From positions 1 to 5,577 of the forward strand of contig SKGY01000148.1 of the NCBI GenBank assembly GCA_007117235.1: a stretch of DNA of 5,577 nucleotides. Direction: 5' to 3'. This stretch comes from Balneolaceae bacterium. Lineage in GTDB: Bacteria; Bacteroidota; Rhodothermia; Balneolales; Balneolaceae. The notes beneath the pieces are model-generated. The model was not told where the DNA came from and made no database searches. It was given only the letters and a program-made list of their open reading frames with translations. Position 1 is the stretch's first letter, and every line of letters begins with the position of its first letter. Shown piece after piece: positions 1 to 5,032 of the stretch. The position numbers were made by a program, and so were the translations under genes.

Positions 1-404
1 CTACTCACAAGCCCGATCAATGCGCGGTTGAGACACCCGTATATGGTGTTGACCCTTTAGCTATGTTAAAACTCGGGAGGGCTCAGGCGGCTGCTATTTT
101 AGCAATTACAAACAGTGGTGTTTCAGTTGCAGAATACTATCCAAAAGCAGTAAAAAAAGCGATAACAGGTAATGGCAATGCGAGTAAAACGCAGGTGGCT
201 TTCATGCTTGAAAAGATGATGAAACTTCCATCTGAAAAAATAAAAGCTGATGCCACAGACGCGCTGGCAGTTGCATGGTGTCATCACACTAACTCAAATA
301 AAATTACTTCTGCCAAAGGAGTTAAGAAAACACATCAAAACAACAGAAAATCCAGCTGGGCTTCATTTGTAGAAGAGAATCCGGATAGAGTGAAGAAGCA
401 CTAA
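1..404 (+). CDS. ruvC: Holliday junction resolvase RuvC (5' end missing)
   Basis: RuvC is the endonuclease that cuts Holliday junctions symmetrically during recombinational repair, acting with RuvA and RuvB. The frame is open from the left edge (first full codon at 3-5) to TAA at 402-404, giving 133 visible residues. The N-terminal part, roughly 55-60 residues including the first catalytic Asp, lies outside the window. The second catalytic acid is seen as the Glu of AVETPVYG (codon 30-32). The family signature LKLGRAQAAAILA follows, and the C-terminal pair of catalytic Asp residues is in DATDALAVAWCHH (codons 249-251 and 258-260). The ATG at 63 is an internal Met, because homology continues upstream of it. 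After the catalytic core there is a basic tail of about 37 residues with a W-x-S-F-x3-NPDR motif, longer than in E. coli RuvC (173 residues); I recall similar tails in Bacteroidota. ruvA follows after 10 bp, so the two are probably cotranscribed. Confidence 0.95.
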   Translation, partial: THKPDQCAVETPVYGVDPLAMLKLGRAQAAAILAITNSGVSVAEYYPKAVKKAITGNGNASKTQVAFMLEKMMKLPSEKIKADATDALAVAWCHHTNSNKITSAKGVKKTHQNNRKSSWASFVEENPDRVKKH

Positions 405-414
405 ATAATATAAA

Positions 415-1008
415 ATGATAGCATTCTTAAACGGCATTTTAAGCGTTAAAACTCAGAGCGAACTGATTGTTGATGTAAGTGGTATTGGGTATAGAGTTGA
501 AATATCAACAGAAACATACCAAACGTTACCGGATACAGGTAAAGAGATAAAAATATTAATCTATCATCACTTTACAGACAGTGATCAGCGATTATTTGGG
601 TTTGCCACCTCAAAAGAAAAAAACCTTTTCGAACGATTAATTACAGTTAAGGGGATTGGACCTAAGCTGGGATTAACTATTCTATCAGGAATGCCGGCGC
701 CCAACTTGATGGAGGCGATCGTAACTCAGGATACATCAGCCCTTTCAGCTATTTCCGGAATTGGAAAAAAAACAGCTGAGCGAATGGTTTTGGAACTTAA
801 AGACAAGCTATTTGATGAATCACAACCGTCAGTATCAACGGGAAGTTTAGAAAAAAGAAGCAAAAGAGAAGAAGCGCTCTCAGCATTGGAAGCACTTGGG
901 TTTAAGAAAAAAGAGGCAGAGCAGATGGTAAATAAAATTATAACACAAGGAGAGGGTGACACTGTGTCTGATATTGTGAAACAAGCACTGGCAGAATCAA
1001 AGAGATAA
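415..1008 (+). CDS. ruvA: Holliday junction branch migration protein RuvA
   Basis: RuvA forms tetramers that bind the four-way DNA junction and load the RuvB helicase motors for branch migration. The 197-residue product has the usual RuvA length and domain order. An N-terminal OB-fold (about 1-62) begins MIAFLNGIL and contains the VDVSGIGYRVEIS strand region and an acidic segment DSD (55-57) where E. coli RuvA has its acidic pin. Two helix-hairpin-helix motifs follow, VKGIGPK (78-84) and ISGIGKKTAERM (113-124). After a charged, Ser-rich linker (about 135-150) comes the C-terminal RuvB-contacting three-helix domain (about 151-195), with EALSALEALGF. The ATG start fits the family N terminus exactly. 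It lies 10 bp after the ruvC stop and has no clear ribosome-binding site, only an A-rich leader. ruvB is not adjacent on the visible side. Confidence 0.98.
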   Translation: MIAFLNGILSVKTQSELIVDVSGIGYRVEISTETYQTLPDTGKEIKILIYHHFTDSDQRLFGFATSKEKNLFERLITVKGIGPKLGLTILSGMPAPNLMEAIVTQDTSALSAISGIGKKTAERMVLELKDKLFDESQPSVSTGSLEKRSKREEALSALEALGFKKKEAEQMVNKIITQGEGDTVSDIVKQALAESKR

Positions 1009-1090
1009 TAATTTCTTAATAACTGCTTTGTATTATAGAGTGTCGGATGAATAGTCACCGGCTTAATTACTCACAATAAACGTTACTGAT
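1009..1090 (+). other. Intergenic gap, ruvA to response regulator
   Basis: This 82-bp AT-rich spacer is the largest gap in the window and the most likely site for a promoter of the two-component operon, since ruvA and the regulator are functionally unrelated. I see no convincing promoter hexamers, no Bacteroidota-type TAnnTTTG box, no strong hairpin with a T-run to terminate ruvA, and no ribosome-binding site before the TTG at 1091. A TTACT pair (1067-1071 and 1083-1087, offset 16) and a TATTAT (1031-1036) are present but too short to call. Read-through from ruvA therefore cannot be excluded. Confidence 0.5.
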
Positions 1091-1768
1091 TTGTCAAAAC
1101 AAACAATTCTAGTCGTAGATGACGAACAAGATCTGCTTGATCTAATTGAGTACAACTTGAAAAAAGAGGGATATAATGTACTCAAAGCAGAGAATGGACA
1201 GGATGGAATAGCTGTAGCTAAAGAGCATAAACCAAACCTTGTTCTTTTAGATATCATGATGCCAAAAATGGATGGCATTGAAGCATGTGAAAAAATGAGG
1301 AGTGACGACGAGTTGAAGCACATCCCCATAATTTTTCTAACTGCAAGAAGTGATGAAAAAACTGAGGTTGAAGGTCTGGATAAAGGAGCTGATGACTTCA
1401 TTACAAAACCAATCAGCACAACTAAATTACTTTCCAGGATAAATGCTGTATTACGTCGGTTTGATGACTCTGAAGAAGATATTCAAAAACTTGAGGTACA
1501 TGATCTCAAAATTGATAAAGACCGTTATATAGTCACTAAGGGTGATGAAGAGTTTCAGCTTCCCAGAAAGGAGTTCGAACTGCTTTACTATTTGGCAAGC
1601 CGAAAAGGAAAAGTGAGAGACAGGCAAACTTTGCTAAATAAAGTTTGGGGCGACAACATTTATGTTGTTGATCGAACTGTAGACGTACACGTTAGAAAAA
1701 TCAGGGAAAAATTGGGAGATCACTATATTGAAACCGTAAAAGGTGTAGGCTACCGGTTTAAAGATTAA
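1091..1768 (+). CDS. OmpR/PhoB-family response regulator (TTG start)
   Basis: This is a cytoplasmic DNA-binding response regulator, phosphorylated by the kinase encoded next to it. The 225-residue product is typical for the family. The receiver domain (about 1-122) has the acidic pocket at D10, D11 and E12, the phospho-acceptor D54 in LLDIMMP, the switch Thr T84 in IFLTA and the conserved Lys K106 in TKP. The C-terminal winged-helix domain (about 131-224) ends in the classic RTVDVHVRKIREKLG and TVKGVGYRF signatures. The start is TTG at 1091. The frame is closed upstream by TAA at 1064-1066 with no ATG in between, and SKQTILVVDDE is the expected N terminus. The kinase follows after 9 bp in the same frame. 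The best family match is PhoB/PhoP, the phosphate-type regulators, but the stimulus cannot be read from the sequence and no pst, pho or phoU gene is nearby, so I give no symbol. Confidence 0.96.
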   Translation: MSKQTILVVDDEQDLLDLIEYNLKKEGYNVLKAENGQDGIAVAKEHKPNLVLLDIMMPKMDGIEACEKMRSDDELKHIPIIFLTARSDEKTEVEGLDKGADDFITKPISTTKLLSRINAVLRRFDDSEEDIQKLEVHDLKIDKDRYIVTKGDEEFQLPRKEFELLYYLASRKGKVRDRQTLLNKVWGDNIYVVDRTVDVHVRKIREKLGDHYIETVKGVGYRFKD

Positions 1769-1778
1769 CGGTTTAAAG
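1754..1778 (+). repeat. 10-bp direct repeat at the regulator/kinase junction
   Basis: CGGTTTAAAG occurs at 1754-1763 and again at 1769-1778, a 15-bp period. The first copy encodes Arg-Phe-Lys near the end of the response regulator. The regulator stop TAA (1766-1768) lies between the copies. The second copy ends with the G of the kinase GTG start codon. The arrangement looks like a short in-frame duplication of the regulator's 3' end that now serves as the intercistronic spacer. The origin is inference; the repeat itself is exact. Confidence 0.7.
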
Positions 1779-2845
1779 TGACTAAGAATTTTTTTTCAAC
1801 AATAGCTCTCCGAACGGCAGGATTCTCTTCAATCGCGATGGCCATTGTAAGTGTTGGTCTATTGGTTTACCTGAAGGATTTCACAAGAGCTGAACTAATC
1901 CTCTCCTTTTCAATTATATTCTTCTCTGGTTTTGTTACAGTTTATTCTGTTTCTGCCTGGCTTCACAATAAACGAATCAACGAGATTAACCGGGTACTTA
2001 AAAATATCTCCAAAAAGAAGTTTGAAGAGTATGAAAACCTCGAAGAAAAAGAAGGTGATGAGTTGGATTATCTTTCTCTTCAGGCAAAGAAGGCTAGTAA
2101 AATGGTTGAGAAAGAACTGCTTCGCCTCAATAAAATTGAGAACTACAGGAAGGAGTTTATCGGTGATATTTCTCATGAATTAAAGACCCCTATTTTTGCC
2201 ATTCAAGGATTTATTGAAACGCTTCTCAATGGTGCCATACATGATAAAGAAGTGAATGAGGTATTTCTGAAAAAGGCAATGAGAAACGTGAACCGCCTGA
2301 TATATCTGACAAAAGATTTGATGGAAATTTCAAAGCTTGAAACCGGGGAGATGAAGTCAAACTTTCAGGAAGTATATCTACACGACGTGGTATTAGACGT
2401 AGTTGAAAGTTTACAGTACAAAGCACAAAAGGAAGACGTGGAAATTTTGGTAAATGAGTTTGATAAGAATTTACAGGTCAAAGCGGACAGAAATCAGATC
2501 AAACAGGTTTTGATCAATTTGATTGAAAATGGGATTAAGTACAATCAGGAAGGGGGCAGAGTTGAAGTTGGTCTTTTGCCCACAAAAAAAGATAGTGAAA
2601 GAGTAAGGGTCTATATTAAAGACACCGGAATCGGTATGGAGGTAAAGGATATATCTCGAGTGACGGAGAGATTTTTTAGAGTGGATAAATCAAGGTCTAG
2701 AGATAAGGGCGGTACAGGGCTCGGATTAGCTATTGTGAAACACATCATCGAAGCTCATGGAGAAGCGCTTCATATCGAGAGCGAACCGGATGTTGGTTCT
2801 ACATTCAGCTTCACACTTACTAAAGTAAGTCACGTTTCGCTTTAA
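1778..2845 (+). CDS. Membrane sensor histidine kinase, PhoR-like, short sensor region (GTG start)
   Basis: This is an inner-membrane histidine kinase that presumably phosphorylates D54 of the regulator encoded just upstream. Two hydrophobic helices (about 14-32 and 38-61) are joined by a loop of only about five residues, so there is almost no extracytoplasmic domain. A charged HAMP-like coiled linker (about 62-122) leads into HisKA. The phospho-acceptor is H133 in ISHELKTPIF. The ATPase domain has the N box with N251 in LINLIENGIKYN, the G1 box DTGIGM (282-287), the F box RFFRVDKS from 298 and the G2 box GGTGLGLAI from 311. No PAS domain is visible, unlike proteobacterial PhoR. The GTG at 1778 is preferred because the next in-frame Met (codon 21, ATG at 1838) would cut the first membrane helix. 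With 9 bp after the regulator stop, translational coupling is likely. At 355 residues it is compact but complete, and all catalytic boxes are intact. Confidence 0.95.
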   Translation: MTKNFFSTIALRTAGFSSIAMAIVSVGLLVYLKDFTRAELILSFSIIFFSGFVTVYSVSAWLHNKRINEINRVLKNISKKKFEEYENLEEKEGDELDYLSLQAKKASKMVEKELLRLNKIENYRKEFIGDISHELKTPIFAIQGFIETLLNGAIHDKEVNEVFLKKAMRNVNRLIYLTKDLMEISKLETGEMKSNFQEVYLHDVVLDVVESLQYKAQKEDVEILVNEFDKNLQVKADRNQIKQVLINLIENGIKYNQEGGRVEVGLLPTKKDSERVRVYIKDTGIGMEVKDISRVTERFFRVDKSRSRDKGGTGLGLAIVKHIIEAHGEALHIESEPDVGSTFSFTLTKVSHVSL

Positions 2846-2852
2846 CAGTCAA

Positions 2853-2889
2853 TTCTCTACCTTTCTTTGTAAACAAAAAGAAAAGAGAA
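2853..2889 (+). promoter_or_regulatory. Imperfect hairpin just before the manC start
   Basis: TTCTCT (2853-2858) pairs with AGAGAA (2884-2889), TTTC (2862-2865) with GAAA (2880-2883), and TTTGT (2866-2870) with ACAAA (2873-2877). This leaves an ACC bulge on the left arm, an AA bulge on the right arm and a very tight apex that would open to a TAAA loop. The right arm ends 2 bp before the ATG at 2892, over the position where a ribosome-binding site would be. It has no downstream T-run, so it does not look like an intrinsic terminator. Because the stem is mostly A-T pairs, it may be fortuitous or only weakly stable. Confidence 0.3.
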
Positions 2890-2891
2890 AT

Positions 2892-3968
2892 ATGACATAC
2901 GCAGTAATTATGGCCGGCGGTGCCGGAACCAGATTTTGGCCTAAAAGTACTCAAGCACGTCCTAAACAATTTTTAAACCTGTTCGGTAATCGAACAATGT
3001 TACAAGAGACGGTAGACCGGCTTGAGGGATTCATAAATCAAGAGCAGGTAATGGTTGTTACAAATGACAGCTATGTGTCAATTGTGACTAACCAGCTTCC
3101 AAGAAGCAGAAAGGAGTTTATTGTTGGCGAGCCTGTTGCAAGAAATACGGCGCCATGTGTAGCTGCAGCTGCGGCAATTTTGCATAACGAAGACCCCGAC
3201 TCAGTGATGGTGGTTTTACCGGCAGATCACAGGATTGGAAACAGAGATGAGTTCCTAAAAATTTTAAAAAGTGCTGTTCAAACAGCAATTGATAAAGAAT
3301 CACTTGTAACAATAGGTATTGAACCAAACAGACCTGAAACGGGCTATGGTTATATTAGATTCGATCAAAGCAATTCGTTTGAGGCTAATGGGAATAAAGT
3401 TTTTTCTGTCAAAAATTTCACCGAAAAACCCGACGAAGAGAGAGCTAAGATGTTTTTGGAGTCCGGTGACTATCTGTGGAACAGCGGGATGTTTATTTGG
3501 AAAACCGATGTAATCATAAAGGCTTTTCAAAAACATCTGCCCGAGGTTTATAAAGAGATGGAATTACTTATTAATTCAGACTGTGGTGAAAAGGATATTA
3601 ACGAGTTTTACAATGCCTGCCCATCGGTTTCGATTGATTATGGAATAATGGAAAAAGCAGAAAGCGTACATGTGGTGCCGGGTAATTTTGACTGGAATGA
3701 TGTAGGTAGCTGGACAGCGGTGCACGAACTCTCTTCAAAAGATGAAAGTGGTAATGCAACAGGCGAATCAATCGTATCAATTCAAGATTCTAGTTCGAAT
3801 CTGATTCACTCAGAGAGCGGCAAAATAGTAGCACTGGTTGGAGTTGACAATCTTGCAGTAGTAGAAACTGATGACGCGATTCTTGTAGTAAATTTAGAAA
3901 GAGCACAAGGAGTTAAGCAGGTCGTTGAAGACTTAAAATCGAATAAAGAAAAGAAAAAATATTTGTAG
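2892..3968 (+). CDS. manC: Mannose-1-phosphate guanylyltransferase (GDP-mannose pyrophosphorylase)
   Basis: This cytoplasmic enzyme converts mannose 1-phosphate and GTP to GDP-mannose and pyrophosphate, supplying mannose and, through later steps, fucose or rhamnose donors for surface polysaccharides and glycans. The 358-residue product has the nucleotidyltransferase signature GGAGTRFWPKS (9-19) with RPKQFL (23-28). Other family motifs are LPADH (109-113), ETGYGYI (149-155), FTEKP (176-180), WNSGMF (196-201) and FDWNDVGSW (266-274). A beta-rich C-terminal segment (about 290-345) completes the length usual for stand-alone enzymes. The phosphomannose isomerase domain of bifunctional ManC/AlgA proteins (about 470 residues) is absent, so that step must be encoded elsewhere. 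The ATG at 2892 gives the expected MTYAVIMAGG start. It follows the kinase gene by 46 bp and may be cotranscribed, though no functional tie is evident. It converges with the hydrolase gene on the other strand. Confidence 0.95.
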   Translation: MTYAVIMAGGAGTRFWPKSTQARPKQFLNLFGNRTMLQETVDRLEGFINQEQVMVVTNDSYVSIVTNQLPRSRKEFIVGEPVARNTAPCVAAAAAILHNEDPDSVMVVLPADHRIGNRDEFLKILKSAVQTAIDKESLVTIGIEPNRPETGYGYIRFDQSNSFEANGNKVFSVKNFTEKPDEERAKMFLESGDYLWNSGMFIWKTDVIIKAFQKHLPEVYKEMELLINSDCGEKDINEFYNACPSVSIDYGIMEKAESVHVVPGNFDWNDVGSWTAVHELSSKDESGNATGESIVSIQDSSSNLIHSESGKIVALVGVDNLAVVETDDAILVVNLERAQGVKQVVEDLKSNKEKKKYL

Positions 3969-3971
3969 GAG

Positions 3972-4730
3972 TTAGATGGTAATCTCTAGCTGATCGTAAG
4001 CTAAACGAACATGAGGCGGTAGTTTGTCATTTGTTTCCTGATGATCAACATAAGAATTCATGTGCACCAGATAGGTCTGTTTGATGTTAAGCTCGTTTGC
4101 TATTTCAACAGCTTCAGGGATGGTCAAATGAGTTGGATGTTCCGGCGCCCACCTTAATCCGCTCAAAACCATCACATCGCTCCCCGCCACTTTCTCTTTA
4201 GTGGAATCAGGAATAGATTTAACATCAGTGAGATATGAAAAATCATTTATTCTATAACCCTGAATCTCAATGGCTCCATGATTATAAGCCAATGGCTCGA
4301 TTGTAACATCTCTGAATGTAATTTTTGAATCAATTACTTCCATTTCAACGGAGGTGGAGCCGGGGTATTTGTTTTCTCCAAACATATATTCGAATCGCGA
4401 CCGGATTGATTTAATGGCTTCTTCAGAGCTTAGAAGAGGGATTGGACTTTTTTGCACATAATTATAGATGCGCAGGTCATCGAGCCCGCCAATATGATCC
4501 ATATGTTCATGCGTAATGAGGACTAAATCTATTTTTTTGATATTCGAGCGGATAGTTTGGAGCCTGAACTCCGGACTTGTATCTATGATTATTGAGGCTT
4601 CAGGAGTTTCAACCCAAACCGAGCATCTGTAGCGTTGATTTCTCGGGTCTGGTTTTATTTTTTCACTCCCAAATCCACCGGCAACGGGAACGCCCATAGA
4701 TGTGCCGGTGCCGAGAAAAGTACATTTCAT
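3972..4730 (-). CDS. PhnP-like metallo-beta-lactamase-fold hydrolase
   Basis: This is a 252-residue soluble metal-dependent phosphodiesterase-type hydrolase of the MBL superfamily. The N terminus FLGTGTSMGVP (5-15) and DPRNQRYR (28-35) are typical of the PhnP-like branch. The metal-binding motif is THEHMDH (73-79), with H74, H76, D78 and H79, followed by GGLDDLR. Further probable ligands are H151 (YNHG), D169 (YLTD) and H223 (LVHM), and HPTHLT (198-203) is the branch-specific motif near the active site. All core ligands appear intact. The Cys cluster that E. coli PhnP uses for a structural zinc, just after GVP, is missing: residues 16-35 contain no Cys. No phosphonate (phn) genes are nearby, so the substrate is unknown; a cyclic phosphate or phosphodiester is a guess from the family. 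It is the last gene of a three-gene minus-strand cluster, 8 bp after the 96-residue gene, with an AT-rich leader lacking a Shine-Dalgarno sequence. Confidence 0.93.
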   Translation of the reverse strand: MKCTFLGTGTSMGVPVAGGFGSEKIKPDPRNQRYRCSVWVETPEASIIIDTSPEFRLQTIRSNIKKIDLVLITHEHMDHIGGLDDLRIYNYVQKSPIPLLSSEEAIKSIRSRFEYMFGENKYPGSTSVEMEVIDSKITFRDVTIEPLAYNHGAIEIQGYRINDFSYLTDVKSIPDSTKEKVAGSDVMVLSGLRWAPEHPTHLTIPEAVEIANELNIKQTYLVHMNSYVDHQETNDKLPPHVRLAYDQLEITI

Positions 4731-4738
4731 TGAATTAT

Positions 4739-5029
4739 TTATTCATTTGTATCATCAATCTGCTCAAATCTATCAAGCTTGATCCATAGTTCTTCAAGGT
4801 GTTTTCGAACAGCCGGCTTTATAAATGTGTCGTTGGTATCAATCTGTTTTAGAACTTTAGCCATTATTGCGGCTTGAGATTCAATTGGCTTATTCTTGTT
4901 AACAACTATGAGCTTATCACCTTCGATAATGCACTGATCCCCCCTAAATGCCCCCCTCTCCTTACGGATATGATATCCGTTTTTTTCACAAAGATCTTCA
5001 AGTTCAAGGAGTAATTTCTCTGTTTTCAT
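4739..5029 (-). CDS. Conserved-looking 96-residue protein of unknown function
   Basis: This is a small, probably cytoplasmic protein with no signal peptide or membrane helix. An N-terminal helix (about 3-17) leads into ERGAFRGDQCIIEGDKLIVVN (24-44), a Gly/Arg-rich turn followed by two short beta strands. A helical segment (about 48-63) and a second helical region (about 71-88) come next, and the tail is acidic. I recall similar small proteins with an RGxFRGxxC...VVN pattern in Bacteroidota and Chlorobi, all without known function, but I cannot confirm this here. The single Cys (C33) sits in the conserved-looking motif. The gene begins 3 bp after the barrel-protein stop and ends 8 bp before the hydrolase ATG, which argues for translation as part of an operon and against a chance open frame. 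Two G6 tracts lie in the motif region (4939-4944 and 4951-4956, seen as C on the plus strand). Confidence 0.85.
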   Translation of the reverse strand: MKTEKLLLELEDLCEKNGYHIRKERGAFRGDQCIIEGDKLIVVNKNKPIESQAAIMAKVLKQIDTNDTFIKPAVRKHLEELWIKLDRFEQIDDTNE

Positions 5030-5032
5030 TAA

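Noticed and set aside
63..65. ATG at 63 as the start of a short ruvC
   Set aside because: The frame is open to the left edge, and the upstream codons encode the RuvC segment containing a catalytic Glu.
1005..1036. ATAATA/TATTAT inverted repeat after ruvA as a terminator
   Set aside because: It has six A-T pairs around a 20-nt loop with no G-C pairs and no T-run. This is expected by chance in AT-rich sequence.
1067..1087. TTACT direct repeats as a PhoB/PhoP-type binding site
   Set aside because: They are five-base repeats with 16-bp spacing, which does not match the 11-bp periodicity of known Pho boxes, and only two copies are present.
726..1419. Long minus-strand open frames opposite ruvA and the response regulator
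   Set aside because: They are antisense shadows of well-identified genes, with Ser/Leu-rich low-complexity translations and no recognisable motifs.
1932..2183. Alternative-frame open stretch inside the kinase gene
   Set aside because: It overlaps the conserved kinase frame entirely, and its translation shows no family features.
2835..2865. Bacteroidota-like promoter (TACCTTTC near TAnnTTTG at 2858-2865) before manC
   Set aside because: The last base mismatches, no good TTTG element lies at the expected upstream spacing, and the match overlaps the hairpin arm. It is too weak to list as a promoter.
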